In this document: in pieces, positions 44,593 through 56,512 of the stretch
How positions within the stretch are numbered: position 1 is the stretch's first letter
How the letters are laid out: the number at the start of each line of letters is the position of its first letter
Source of the DNA: Laburnicola sp. R22_1
Taxonomy: Eukaryota; Ascomycota; Dothideomycetes; Pleosporales; Didymosphaeriaceae
NCBI GenBank assembly: GCA_014281115.1
Contig: JACONQ010000004.1
Coordinates: forward strand, 2,232,001 to 2,296,000
DNA: 64,000 nt
Direction: 5' to 3'
Made by a program: the position numbers and the translations under genes
The notes under the pieces: generated by a model
Databases searched by the model: none
Seen by the model: the letters and a program-made list of their open reading frames with translations, nothing else
What the model was told of the DNA's origin: nothing

Positions 44593-45135
44593 TTATTGCT
44601 GCTTCTCGGGCCCGCTACTAGTGGAGACAAGCTCAAGCATGTCTTCGAGACTCGTTTGGTAACCTCTCATGACAGAGAGGCGGATATAGGTCTCAAGGCT
44701 GTCCTGTGGGATATCGAAATTGACCCCGAGAGCGCGCGAAATAAGCTACGACCAGGCCTGAGATAGGTAGTCTGCATTCTAGTGGCCGTTATCGTCTGAA
44801 GCGGCTTTCAGCAGCCCTTGCACGGCTTCGTCGGCTTAGAACATAGTGCCAAGCTCAAGCAGATAACACTGGAAGACATAGAATGCAGCAACTGTCTCTT
44901 CAATTCCGGAAATCCAGGTGCTATTGATATGTTACTGTCGGCAGAAGACTTCACCTCTTCCAGCATCTGTCTTCAGCGTTGCACGATCTCAAGGCCACAA
45001 TATATCACCATCTTGCTGTTATACCAGGGCGAGCGAGCCCGCGTCCGGGTATCGTATCAGGTCCATGATGATATTTCCTTCTTGAGGCTTGGCTTGTGCT
45101 ATTTGAAATTGCGATTTGGAGCCCGCTTGTGGATG
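44593..45135 (-). pseudogene. Possible decayed coding remnant
   Basis: One minus-strand frame has protein-like composition over ~180 codons: IEETVAAFYVFQCYLLELGT, ADEAVQGLLKAASDDNG, LGVNFDIPQDSLETYIRLSV, LEDMLELVSTSSGPE, but with several in-frame stops (TAA, TAG). Family not recognised. Could be an old BTB or regulatory-protein relic, or chance. Confidence 0.3.
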
Positions 45136-45648
45136 TGATGTGTTGGCCGCGAGGTATCAATCGGCCTGGGAAGGAGCCGGGTGTGGTGTTGCGCTGGAGA
45201 TGTGGCGGTTTTATGAGGCGGAGGTGTGGAAGGCGAAGAGGAGTGTAGAAGTCGAGTTGGCGCATCGGGTGGGGACAAAGGATAGGGATGTTGGGAGGTG
45301 GTCTTTGGGGTTGGGGGGCCGGCGGAGGCGGTGGAGTTTCATAATGAGGTTGCTGTGCGTTTGTGGGAGGTTTGCGGGGTGTAACTGGGATTGTTAGCAT
45401 GGAACTGTAGGAACTGTGGATGAGATGGGCAATTGCATTGTGCTTGATATGTTCCTATCGTAGTACATGCACCGCCGGTAATCCAGACCGTAACTCTGGA
45501 GATCTAATGGCATCCCATGCTCGTCGGCACTGATGTTTCCTATCACCCAGTGAGAATATCGACCGAGAATTCTCCTTCAAATCCAACTATACCAGCTCGA
45601 GACTTCCACGTAATACTGCAACGCCATCTCTGACTAGTTGTTACCATG
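45136..45648. other. Intergenic, ~510 bp
   Basis: A G-rich stretch at 45230-45350 (Pro-rich on the minus strand) has no recognisable protein. Confidence 0.35.
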
Positions 45649-46422
45649 TTATGAAGCATACGAATACCAGGTATACGGCATTGGGCCACTCTTGATCTTC
45701 TCCAAACACTCCGAACAAGCTACAGCTTCGCATGCGGGACACTGGCTCATTTCCTTCGTTTCCTTCAGGCAGAAGATGCACATGTCGTCTCGACCCAGCT
45801 TCGTCCATCGGTCGGTTTTGTATGTGCAATCTTTCCGTCTCGTAGCCGGGTGACTGATCATTTTGACGACGAGGCCGTGGACTGACGGTCGACCGCTGCA
45901 TTGGTGAGCTTTCGTCGACGCGAAAAGCGGGAGTTTGACTTACTCGGATCGGTGAAAACCCTGCGCGTTGGGGGACGACCAGCTACGAGTATGTGCCCCG
46001 GTAGTCCCCTTGTACTTGTTCTTATTCTCAAAGCGGGGCTCATCCTCGGTGAACTCAGAAGCCGTGTAGTCATACTCCGAGTAGGCGAAGGGCGCTGACT
46101 GCGTACTCGCACTGCTGTTCCGGCCGCTCTGTTCTTTGCTCTCGAACGCGGTGAACACATTGTGGGGGCGTTGAGTGCGAGTGCTGGTCCGCCTGCCGTT
46201 CTCCGCGTCGTATCGCTCCTTGAACCTGGTATCGGAAAGCTTCTCGTACGCCTCACGCGCTTGGCGGAACTCGCTGGAGTCGCCATTGAAGCCGGGGCCT
46301 TTCCTGTCGGGGTGGTGCTCCCTGGCGAGTCTGTGGAAGGCGAGTCTGATCTGGTCTGCCGTAGCATCTGGACTCACGCCGAGGTCCGCGTAGTAATCGC
46401 GGGACGAATTGCTCCCGGGCAT
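45649..46422 (-). CDS. J-domain (DnaJ/Hsp40) protein with C-terminal C4 zinc-binding segment
   Basis: Exons 45944-46422 and 45649-45895 (48-nt intron, phase 2) give 241 aa. Residues ~8-72 are a J domain: DYYADLGVSPDATADQIRLA, REHHPDRKGP (HPD motif), FRQAREAYEKLSDTRFKERY. A Ser/Thr-rich linker follows, then in exon 2 DDMCIFCLKETKEMSQCPAC and CSECLEKIK, a CxxC...CxxC...CxxC pattern that should bind zinc. J domains stimulate Hsp70 ATPase. Without targeting signal or membrane segment, probably cytosolic. The specific partner is unknown. Confidence 0.85.
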
Positions 46423-47121
46423 GATGGCTGGTGTGCTTGGTCGGTGAGCAGGATAATGAGGGTTCTATGCGGACGATGTGTGTAGGAAAGAGAGAGAGTC
46501 GTTCGTGAAGAGTAGGACTGGGTGTGTTTGCAGTTTTTCAGACTCCCAGGCACCGACGCGTCCGCCTAACCGCGGGGTCACATGTACTGGCCCCACGCGT
46601 ATGACTGTTTGCTCCTCATGCCACCTAGCGCCATGGTGAGTTTGTTTGACTCACTTGTTGCCATTTTTAGCCGAGCATCGTGAAGTGTTGAGAAGGAACG
46701 AGGTGGCGGCTTCAGGCGCTGGGGTCACTGGCGTTGGCTAGGCAACGCTGCCCGACATCAGGGTAGTCGGTATCCGGGGTCTTCGTAGTGATGGCTTCGG
46801 ACGGCGGACAGGGCGACGCGGTGAGAGCTGGTATGGGAATCGGGCCCAGATGGTTCACAAGTGTTAATGACTGCTTATCCTGCGTGTAGTTGCTGCTCTG
46901 GAACGGTTGGGTCGTAGGTAGCTTGTGTGAGGCCGCGGAGAAAGTGAAATGCGGTGCGTCACACAATCGTATTAGGGCTAGCGCGGAACTCACGGGAACT
47001 TGCATTCACTCTGCAGCATCGGCAAATATTTGCTCCGGTATCACACACAAGCGTTTGCTTGCCTTTCACCCTTCCTATTTATAGTCACCAATTCATCGAC
47101 CACGCCGGTGCAAGTTACAAC
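46423..47121. other. Divergent promoter region
   Basis: 699 bp between the J-domain gene (minus) and the MYND gene (plus). No clear motifs. Confidence 0.4.
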
Positions 47122-49106
47122 ATGGCGCCTGATGAGCTCCCTGACATGTCCGCTTTCCTCAACCCTCCGCTTTGCGCGAATACGGCGCGCATGGCTGACG
47201 GAAGTGTTTCACCTTGCCAAAATGCAGCTGAAATGGCTTGTAAAAGCTGTTTGTTAGTGCAAGTAAGTTCTCTCTCCGCTTTACAAGCATACCCAACACT
47301 GACTTCCCAGTACTGCTCCCACAAATGTCAGTTGGCCGATCGTACTCGCCATAACCTCACATGCAAGTCAGATTTCATGAAGAATACCTGGGAACCGGAT
47401 TGGGTCAAGAAGGACAAGAACCCGGCGTTCCTTGGCGGCTCTAAGGCCAGAATTTTTGGTGTCAAGAAATACCTTTGGGGCAACATGCCGGCCATCGACA
47501 TTATGAAAGTAGCAGACAACGAGGGAACCACGGATATTATCTCTCGTGACCTTGATTTGCTGTTTGCAGCTTCTGGAGACATTCGCAACCTTGTCCAGAC
47601 GATTACCGCGCTTCCGGAGGGCTATCACGGCCACTGCAAAGTGGTAATTAACGACTTGGATTTTGCCGTCGTCTCTCGCAACGTCATGCTCCTTATGACA
47701 GCTTTGATCTTTGAACCGGATATTGCCACACCAATCATGATCCATCTGTGGTACTCCGCACTTCTTCCTTCGTGCTTGATACATGCCTTACAGCCTAGTA
47801 TACTCCCTCTCATCGACAGTGTGTGCCGCAAGATCAAGGATAAAGCCGCGGGCAGTCTACAAGCAAAGACTTTCAAGCTGAACCATCGAGAGTTACGCGT
47901 GATTCTTAAGAAGGAGGATTGGACGAAGCTGGCAAATCTCTTTAGTGTGCCTGTGGACCTTACTAGAGAAAAGTCGACCATCATTCGACAACGCACCACT
48001 CTAGCACCAGAACGAGTGGATTACGTTGACCGGGCCTTGCTCCACTTTACCCCAGCTCAACGCGAGGCGATGATGCGTTTTGGCCGTATCGGGGTCCTCC
48101 TTCCTTTCGGGAGTTCTTTGGATGAGTTCGATACTCCCAACCCGTGAGTCCTATACGTTGACAATCGGTATCGTCCCATACTAACATACGCAGCACCTTG
48201 TTCCAAGATGGTCAGTGGCTGATGATGGACAATGCGAATCCGCTATGGTCCTGGGCTCGTTCAGACTACATGAAGCATACCCAAGCGGCGAAGTTGGATG
48301 ACTACGGAGCCCTCTTCTTTTATCTGCGTCAAACGCTTCATAACTTTTGCATACGCCTTCGCAAGATGAATATAGACTTTCAAGTCTTCAACGAGAATGC
48401 TGCCAAGCTGCCGATGCTTATGGATAAGGCTGAATTCGATCGAATCGAGGTGAGTCGTCCTTCTATTCCTACAGCATCAGATCAACCGTCTCCCCTCTAT
48501 ATCAGTAAAATCTGTAACGCCGATATGATGGACTTGGTACTTTGTACACTAGCCCAATGGCCATTTTACCCATCCCGGCTCACACAGAAACAGATGGCAA
48601 ACATCTGCGACGGATACTACCTTGGTCCCGAAGCCTGCATCAACATCTTCGCCCCGCTCCTGAAACCCAAACTCACCAACCCCAAAGCAACCCTCCTCCT
48701 CCTCTTCATGAACGCCACATCAGAACTGTTCCAGTCGCTACCCTCCCCCCTCCAACAGCAGGCCAGATCTTTCACAAATCAGCGCCTCGACAAACTAATA
48801 CCGTACAGCCCCAGCCTCCGAGACATCACGGGGAACCGCAAAACTATTGCGCGACACCCGGACTTTGTAAAGCGGGATTCGTGCTACCAAATGTTTCTGG
48901 ATTTTGATTCTTTGTTTGCGCCCGTTATGCGCGTTGTTATTAGCCATGCGATTTTAAATGGGTTGAGAGTTAAGCCGAGGCATTCTATTATTGGGAAGTG
49001 GCCGTATAGGGTCCCGCGGGATGTGGGCAAGGAGCGGTTTGGGGTCTATCGTGCTAGTGGGCTTATAGGGTTTGAACGGTATGTGGAGCTCGAGAGGGTT
49101 GGATGA
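47122..49106 (+). CDS. MYND-finger protein with DUF4470-like region
   Basis: Exons 47122-47262, 47311-48143 and 48194-49106 (48- and 50-nt introns) give 628 aa. The MYND zinc finger is at residues ~18-62: CANTARMADGSVSPCQNAAE, CKSCLLVQYCSHKCQ, HNLTC. The intron falls between CLLVQ and YCSHKC. Then WGNMPAIDIMKVADNEGT and LDLLFAASGDIRNLVQTI, the start of a DUF4470-type domain common in ascomycetes, then a long alpha-helical part with no recognisable catalytic motif. Probably a protein-protein adaptor; no SET domain. A GTGAGT near 48451 looks like a donor but no acceptor keeps frame, so it is read through. Confidence 0.82.
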
Positions 49107-49830
49107 GTTGTGGGTCATGTAAGCATACGTACAGCGTTCTTGATAGGTCTTTCTTGGTAATGTGCTGCGAATAGCCGGCATGGATAGCAGATGAGATGAT
49201 GCTTACGCAAACAGTTACAGGACTAGATCAGGCGGATGAGTGATAGCCCTGATGCGTGCAGTTTTGGATGGATGATTTCGGAGGTGATGGAGGTCACAGG
49301 TGGAACGAACGGGACGGAAGGCGCCACGCACGGAGCGCTAACAACGCGGTCGCGCGTGCACGTGGACCGTGACGCGCCCGACAGATTTCGATTTCTAGAT
49401 CTCCGTAACAAACTGAAATTTCTCAGTGGTAATAATATGTTGAGAATCTATCAAATGCCAGAAGCCGGGGAGTTTGTAAGGGCATCCTCATATATGGAGA
49501 GGTTGGCGGGCCGCCTGCTGATGTCCGTTCCACCTTGACACGAGAGGCAATCCTAGACCACCTAGTTACTTCGAACGACACCAGGCGTCTAGCTATCTCT
49601 CTCCACAGTATCAGCGCGACGTGCGCATACCTCGATCGATTTCGCCTCGACAACCTCGCGACGTCGCAATGTTATTAGATTGGATGAACAAGGCGTAGGG
49701 GGGCCGAATCCTTTCCGCCCGCCTCTAGCCTTATGTACGCAGCCACTACACACTGCACATCCTCGCCGTGCTAAGGCAGCCATGCTGGCTCTCCTAAACC
49801 TCCACTTTCCAGGCAGGATAACAGGGCAAC
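49107..49830. other. Intergenic, 724 bp
   Basis: Between the MYND gene and the DUF726 gene; nothing recognised. Confidence 0.4.
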
Positions 49831-52658
49831 ATGCTCTTCAAGGTCGCCAATGTCATAACCGGTGCGGGCAACAACGCTGCCAATCAAGATGAAGGGGCCT
49901 CGCTCTCATCCATCCTCGAAACCCCCGCCCTCCGCGTCGAACTCGCGCTCTTGGTGCTGCTGTGCACCGATGAAATGCGCAGCGACCTTATCGCTACCTT
50001 CGACCCGAACAAGACACACGAAACGTCGTCCTCCACCGCTGCTCCTCCGCCCCCGTCGCCGAAAGCGCAGATGCCGGCCCACGATCTCATCAGCTTCGAC
50101 GAGCCGCAAGACGAGGCGGCTCTGGCGGCAGAAAGGGCCAGGGCCACCAGACAGCGAGAGGTGGAGTCGACGCAGATGCAGGGGCTGCGGAGGAGCGCCG
50201 TGACCTTCTTCGACAAGTGGAGGGCTGGCGTCATGCATCGCATTTGCGACGTGCTCTGTGTGCGCGGCGAGGTCGTGCGCCAGGCGAAGACGAAGCGGAA
50301 GCAGATGCTCGATGAGACGGAGAGGCAGAAGCAGGGCAACTCGCTGTTGCTTGACCTCGAGGGAGATCCGTTCCGAAGCGAGGGCTTTGCAGGCCGCTCG
50401 AAAAGGCAGCACGGCCGCTACCAGGTCCTCGAGACCCGGCTGTTGGCATTCGAGCAACCGAAGAAAGTGCTGATTCTTCATTGCCTTCTGCTCCTCTTGC
50501 TGAGCCTGGAAAATTACCCCGCCCACTCGCGCGTCTTGCTTCTGCATCTCGCGAGTAGCCTGGAACTGGATGTAAACCTGCTTGCCGAGCACGAGAAATC
50601 CGTCGCCCAAGGTCTTCTGGCAACTGCTGCTTCTCAGATGGACGCTGAAGAGTCAGCGAAGAAGCAAGGGGCCAATGATGCTGCTTCGCGGAAATGGAAG
50701 ATTGGCCTCGCCGCGGTCGGTGGAGCTGTCCTCATCGGCGTCACTGGCGGCCTTGCAGCCCCTTTGCTAGCTGCTGGATTAGGCACAGTCATGGGTGGTC
50801 TTGGACTGGGCGTTGTTTCGACCTATCTCGGAGCACTCGCGGGTAGTTCAGTGCTTGTCGGCTCTCTATTCGGCGCGTATGGCGCGAAGATGACGGGAAG
50901 GATCATGGAGCAGTACGCAAGGGAAGTTTCAGATTTCGAGTTCATTCCTGTGCAAGGTAAGTCACATTGCACGTCTTGACCCTTGGAGCGACCCTGAACT
51001 CATGATTTGCAGATCCTGAACGACCATTCGCCCAGCGCGATGAAGAGTGGGCCGCAGAGCTACACGCCCGTGACTCTTCGAAGCGTGAGCAGCATCGTCT
51101 TCGTGTGGCCATCGGCATTAGCGGCTGGCTCAACTCGCCGTCCGACGTGAACAAACCTTGGGAGATCATTGACGGCGCTGGTACTGAGCCATTTGCCCTG
51201 CGCTTCGAGCTGGAGGCCATGCTCCGTATGGGCAACTCGCTCAATGATGTGCTCTTCAGCTACGCCTGGGATGGCGTCACCTACACCATCGCTAGCCATA
51301 CACTCCTTGGTGCACTCTATGCCGGACTCTGGCCGCTGGGCCTTGTCAAAGTAGCAAGCGTGCTAGACAACCCATTCAGTATCGCGCTCGCTAGGGCGGA
51401 CAAGGCTGGAAAGGTTCTAGCGCACGCACTTATCGATGGTGTACAAGGCAAACGCCCAGTTACGTTAATGGGCTACTCGATTGGAGCACGTGTGATCTAT
51501 TCATGCTTAGTCGAGCTGGCCGACCAAAACGCATTCGGGCTAGTGGAATCTGCAGTGCTGATGGGAGCACCGGCTCCCTCCGATAGTAAGTCTTGGAGAA
51601 AGATACGATCAGTGGTAGCTGCTCGTGTAGTCAACGTTTACAGCACGGAGGACTTCATCCTAGGCTACCTATACCGATCTACTAAGCTTGAGTTCGGCGT
51701 CGCAGGTCTCCAAGAGGTCAAAGACGTCTTTGGCATCGAGAATGCCGACATGAGTAAGTTGGTCAGTGGCCATGACCGATATCGCTTTCTGGTTGGCTCG
51801 ATTCTCGTCAAGATTGGTTTCGGCGACATCGACTTCAATCGCGTGGCTGAGCAAGAGCGTGCCTTGGAGGTGGCTGAGAAGAAGAAAGAACAGGTTAGGA
51901 AGCATGTGCAGAAGCACAAGCAGGACAGCCAGCAGCGGGATCCTTCTGCATCTGGAGCTACGGAAATGATTGTCGTCCAGGGATCATCGAATAGTCTGGT
52001 TGATGTGTCTGGTCCCCCGCCTGCATCTCCGGCTCCGACGGTGTCCGAGCCAGCATCGCATCCGCGACCCATGAGGATGCAGCAGAGATCAGGTCAACAA
52101 CCTTTCGTAGGTCGACGACAACCAACAATGCCGGCACCCGCGCCAGCCTCAGCCTCAGCTCCAGTCCAACGGCCCAACCAACCATCCCCCGACCTAGACC
52201 CCCTTTCCAACACCATCAAGATCCAAAGCCCCTCCATTTCCCCCACCCCACCCACAAACCAACGCACCTTCCCCTCCTCCCGCTCGCACACCCAAACGCC
52301 CTCAAACATACTCCCGACCCCGCCCGCCCCCCGCCAACGCACAAACTTCGCCCGTCCTAGCTCCTCCGATGAAGAAGACGAGTATAGGATTACTATGCGT
52401 GATATTGATAGTCAGAAGTTTTCGCCGCCGTTAGAGGAGATGTTAAGGAGTCGGAAGGGGGTGCCGCCGGCTGGGGACACGGGGGCGAAGAAGGGGGCTA
52501 TGGTGGCCGTTGCGGAGGTGGGGGTCGTTGGTGGGGAGGATGGTGAGACTGGGAACGAGAGTGGGGGTGACAGCGAGGACGAGAGTGAGGGGGAGGAGGG
52601 GGAGTTGTGTGTTGTGGAGCCGGTGCCGTTGGGGGAGAATGATTTTGGGTTGGTTTGA
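49831..52658 (+). CDS. DUF726 family putative lipase (TMCO4 / yeast Mil1-like)
   Basis: Exons 49831-50956 and 51013-52658 (56-nt intron, phase 1) give 923 aa. An N-terminal soluble part is followed by a hydrophobic region of two to three segments (~290-355: AAVGGAVLIGVTGGLAAPLL, GLGTVMGGLGLGVVSTYLGA). After the intron comes the alpha/beta-hydrolase part: VAIGISGWL, FSYAWDGVTYTIASHTLLGA, and the nucleophile elbow VTLMGYSIGARVIYSCL (GYSIG, Ser), with VESAVLMGAPAP and VNVYSTEDFILGYLYR. The last ~250 residues are Pro/Ser-rich and acidic (DSEDESEGEEGE), a disordered tail. Yeast Mil1 (YFL034W) interacts with AP-1 adaptor; role here inferred only. Confidence 0.88.
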
Positions 52659-52984
52659 GGGAGTGGTGGGGGGGATGGGCAGGAGAGGTTGGAGGGTCTG
52701 TATGTTTTGGTTGATTGATTGAGTGAGTGATACCCATTTTATAGGAAAGATTTTGTGCGATGGCTTTTGTGCGGTTTTGTGGTGAGGTGAGGATTCATTG
52801 TGTGATTTTTCTAGGCGTGGACGAGTAGTTGAGTGGTGAGTGGTGAGGAGGTTTCGTGGGAGGTTACTAGGGGTGGGTATGATAGAATGGGACGGGGGCG
52901 GGGGGGTTGTATTGTGATGCGGGCAAGTGTTGTAGGGTTGGGTTCACGGTGCCTGAATAGTTGGGGAAGGGCTGGGCTGGGGAG

Positions 52985-53220
52985 TGATGTATATAGAAGG
53001 TGGATGTAGAGACGGAGATGGAGATGGAATGTTTTGTGACGCGGGTATCGTAGACTTGGGTTTTAGGGTTCCTATTTGTTTGGTGGGGGTTTAGGAGTTG
53101 TGGTTGTAGGAGGTAGGGCAGGGGGTTGTAAGGGAAGTGGTGTGTGTGGAGCGTGGATGTAGAGATGGAGATACATTTTTTCGTGACGCAGGTATTGCGG
53201 AATTGGGCTTGGGGTGTCTG
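52985..53220. repeat. Two diverged copies of a ~85-bp unit, 153 bp apart
   Basis: Both contain GTGGATGTAGAGA[C/T]GGAGAT, then TTT[T/C]GTGACGC[G/A]GGTAT and TTGGG[T/C]TT. Positions of GTGGATGTAGAGA: about 53000 and 53153. Confidence 0.55.
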
Positions 53221-53744
53221 TCTAGTTTTGGGGTTTGCGGGAGCTGGGGAAGGGGCGGGTATGTATGGGATGCGGCTGTGGATAGAGTGGCACAGATAGA
53301 GATGGTTGTTTTGTAGGGTGGGGTGTTGGGTAATATTGGGTTTATTGGCGAAGTTATGCAAGAGGCTGGGTTGTGGTAGGATTGGTTTTGTATATGGGTG
53401 GCGTGGGTTGGTGGGGTGAAGTTGTGTTGTTGCAGAGAATGAGTTCTTTATTTGAGGCGGTGGAGATAAGTAAGAGAGCGTGGCCCAGATATATTTTGGG
53501 CGGAATGTGAGTTATAATGTGGGATTATTAATAGTTTGGGTACTAGTGCTGGACTTTTATTTGCCTGGGTGGTGGTGTTCTGTGATGTGGATGAAGTGGT
53601 GATTGTGTAGTCGAATGTAGGGTAATTGTGTGTGGGGACGTCTGGGGAGGATTGGTAGGGGTGTGGACTGGGAATATTGGGAGTAACGTGAGTGGGGAGC
53701 GCGGGGGAAAGATAGAGAAGGGTTGTTTGGATTGGAGGGAGGTT

Positions 53745-53900
53745 TTCACTGGCTTTGAACGTGGGTTCAGCGTGGTTAAATAGGCCTTCACTGGGTTTAA
53801 ATAGTTCTTCACAGGTTTTATACTTGTTCATCGACTTTATATCTGTTTACTGACTTTACAGATCTCTTCACCAACTGCAAATGTCACTTCACTAACTTTT
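53745..53900. repeat. Degenerate ~20-bp tandem repeat, about eight units
   Basis: Successive units start TTCACTGGCTTTGAA, TTCAGCGTGGTTAAATA, TTCACTGGGTTTAAATA, TTCACAGGTTTTATAC, TTCATCGACTTTATATC, then decay to TTCACCAACTGCAAATG and TTCACTAACTTTT. Lies ~170 bp upstream of the secreted protease locus. Confidence 0.6.
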
Positions 53901-54068
53901 CCAATCAATGGCGACCTTTAGGTTAGTACTTCCATTTAAACTAGCCTGGCGCCGGCCAACGTTTATCCGGCCAGTGGTCACAATATTTAAGTTTTCAGCC
54001 TTCGCCTTTTTGCCCTCCATCCGAATCTCAACTTCCAGCAACTCGAACAATCAACTACCGCGGTCGTC

Positions 54069-55392
54069 ATGTCCTCGACTCGTCTCTTGACATGGTTTTC
54101 CTTTGTCGTCGCCGTGGCTATGTGCTATGCTCGGGCGATAGTTCAGCCCAACTCCAGCGGTGCATCAACTGCTATCTCCACCAATGTCCCGAGCGACGCT
54201 CCGCTTGGATGGTCAACTCGTAAGTTCCCATTTACAATTCCCTGCCACGTGCGAAATCACAGCTCATCAATACCCACCGCACATAGCCTTCGTTACCTTA
54301 GGTAAGAATCCTCCCAAGGATTCCGCCCAACGTTGGCCAATGAGCGGCCCCGGTAACAATTGGCGCATACGATTCTGCTACTCGGCAGCGAGACCAAAGA
54401 CAAAGTGGCATGCCTCTTCGCGAAGGCATTGAACGTGTGGGCGGATGCTATCGGTGGCGGACCCAGCGCCGAGACTGGGCACGGGCTCGTGTTTTCAGAA
54501 GCACAATATCAGGGGGTTGACCAGTACTGTCTTCAGAATGACCACTGGAACCCCTACGTCCATTTTGACACGCTACGGATTTCGTTGGTGGATGACACTA
54601 AGGGAGTGTCGAGTGCGAGTGTCGGGCATAAGGCCAAGCATAATGTACTCAATGTGGCGATCGAGGCCATTGAGGATCCGGAAAACGGTGCGGTGACAAT
54701 TGCGCATGAGGTCAGTCTCACAAGTGGCGCAATTAAGAGACGTTTGGCTTACATGACTTAGATTGGACACGGTTTGTCTCTTACTAGTGAGTGTACAACG
54801 TAAACCCAACGCACTAACATTCCCCAGTCCTCGGCCTGGTACACGAGCATAAGCGCAGTGATCGTAAGTACATATTCACTGCCGTAGATGACCTACCACT
54901 GATAGTTTCTTACAGGTGACGAATATGTCGAATTCCGGTGTGACAAGCTCCGAGACTACCAAGATGTTCTGAAGACGGTCCTAGAACAAGAACAAGTATC
55001 TGAACAAGAAGCCGCCACTAAACTCTGCACCGATTTTAATTTCGCATACCATTACGATTTCTCGGCCACGGAGTTCCTCCTCCGTGCCGATTCCAAAATC
55101 GACGGAGATTCAGGTTTCGACACAGAGTCTATAAGTAAGTACCTATACCATCTTTATCGCGAGAAATTTAAACGAGGCTTTGTTGGAGGCTGACGGAGAT
55201 GGTGTGCAAGTGCTATATCCCTCCAGATCCTTCTCTATACCTGCCTGCAAGGATGACCTGGACCAGTGTGCGTTGGTGTATGTGAGGAAGGAAAATGGTG
55301 TTAAGGTGGGAACGAGCAGGATTCCTCAAATCACGAAGCCGTCGACTAGGGATCTGGAGTTCGTGTGGGAGTATTATCCTTGGGCTGGTTGA
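54069..55392 (+). pseudogene. Astacin-like secreted zinc metalloprotease with a frameshift
   Basis: Six exons: 54069-54219, 54287-54710, 54762-54771, 54828-54863, 54916-55134, 55211-55392; the sum is one nucleotide short of 341 codons. Signal peptide STRLLTWFSFVVAVAMCYA. WRIRFCY then, in the next frame, DKVACLFAKALNVWADAIGG: a single missing base at about 54384-54386. The zinc site HEIGHVLGLVHEH (HExxHxxGxxHE) is assembled from exons 2, 3 and 4, with exon 3 only 10 nt. The Met-turn SIMLY spans the last intron. The family is secreted fungal zincins acting on extracellular protein. All splice signals are good, so the gene was functional recently, or the frameshift is a sequence error. Confidence 0.7.
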
Positions 55393-55879
55393 GCACAGTT
55401 GCGTGGCTTGCTACTATGGTAAAAGCGTGAGTGGTGGCGTAGTTGGAGGACTGTACCTAGGGTAGTAGTTCACGAATGATGAGACACAGTACGTAAGTCG
55501 GGTCACGTCGACATGTGGGCCGCAGTCTCCCCATGCCAAAAGCCAGCTTAGATGACAACCAGAACTGTGAGGCTCTTGAGTCATGGAAACATAATTGTAA
55601 TCAGAACTTCTCAGACAGTGACTGTTCCGGTGCGTCCTGTTTACTCCGAGTATCTGAGGGCTTATACATTGTCTAGTAACTAGATCGGTCTCGACCGAGA
55701 CCCACAGGCACTTCACAGTCAAATCACATGATTGAGGAACTTTTCGATTTTAGAAATATTCACGATTTCCAAGGTTTTGCACAGAGCTAGTACACACAAA
55801 AAAAGGTTATAGCTAGACTTTCTTTTACCATATTCTAGTTACGGGATGCAGCTTTATTCAAAAAAAAAAAGACCCTGAC
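55393..55879. other. Intergenic, 487 bp
   Basis: Nothing recognised except an A-run at 55859-55870, directly before the BTB relic. Confidence 0.4.
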
Positions 55880-56512
55880 TTGTTCAGCCTCTATGTTCAT
55901 ATCATGTACAAGGGAAATGCTCCATTGAAGGAGCATGTCAGTATCTACGCGGATGATGACGATAGCGTGCATCCGACAACCGGTGGGCAGAGGGCGACGA
56001 GCAATACTTCCAACTCCACGAGCATTGCCCCTGCAGCGACCAATCGTCCGCTCAAGTCAACTCAGCAGCTTAAAAATGCTGTCTACAATGCCCCAAATCG
56101 AGAATATACACTCCTTATTTCCCTGTACATATTATGCGACAAACTCTTCGACACCACTGAGAAAAACTCAACCACTTGCGCGATGCTCGAGGCAACCCGA
56201 ACCGTCTGAGTAGACAAGCGCTTCTTATACCCTGAGCCAATGCAGATCACCAAGCTCTATGAAGCCATATGGAAAGCGAGTCCGATGCGGAAGTTGATGG
56301 TAGACCTGTTCGTAAACATGGGACGTGGACATTGGTTAGATGAAGTTCAGGAGCGTGGACTGGAAGATTCGGTCTCGCACGAGTTTATGTTTGATCTCTC
56401 TCTGGCGCTCTTGAGCAGGAGAACGCGGTCGGGAGAGAGATTGAATTTGAATAAGTACTTGGAGGATACGGCGGAGACGGCGGCGGAAGAGAATCGTGCC
56501 GCTGAAACCTAG
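55880..56512 (+). pseudogene. BTB/POZ relic, 5'-truncated with a stop
   Basis: The frame starts within the BTB fold (LFSLYVHIMYKG), lacking the first BTB strands. It reads LLISLYILCDKLFDTTEKNS, stops at TGA 56207-56209 (TRTV.VDKRF), and continues in frame through ITKLYEAIWKASPMRKLMVD and LFVNMGRGHWLDE to 56512. No upstream exon restoring the N-terminus was found. Sixth BTB locus of the window. Confidence 0.6.

Larger units (their letters stand above)
52659..54068. other. Intergenic, 1.41 kb, G-rich with degenerate repeats
   Basis: Strongly G/T-biased on the plus strand. Contains a ~153-bp duplicated unit (about 52985-53070 and 53138-53220) and a ~20-bp degenerate tandem array (53745-53900). 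The Pro/Thr-rich frames on the minus strand follow from that composition and are not convincing genes. Confidence 0.5.

Noticed and set aside
48451..48507. Possible extra intron in the MYND gene (GTGAGT ... TATATCAG)
   Set aside because: No donor/acceptor pair keeps the frame; the read-through is open.
52867..53361. 164-codon minus-strand Pro/His/Thr-rich frame
   Set aside because: Explained by the strand-biased G-rich repeats; the internal repetition is that of the DNA unit, not a protein domain.
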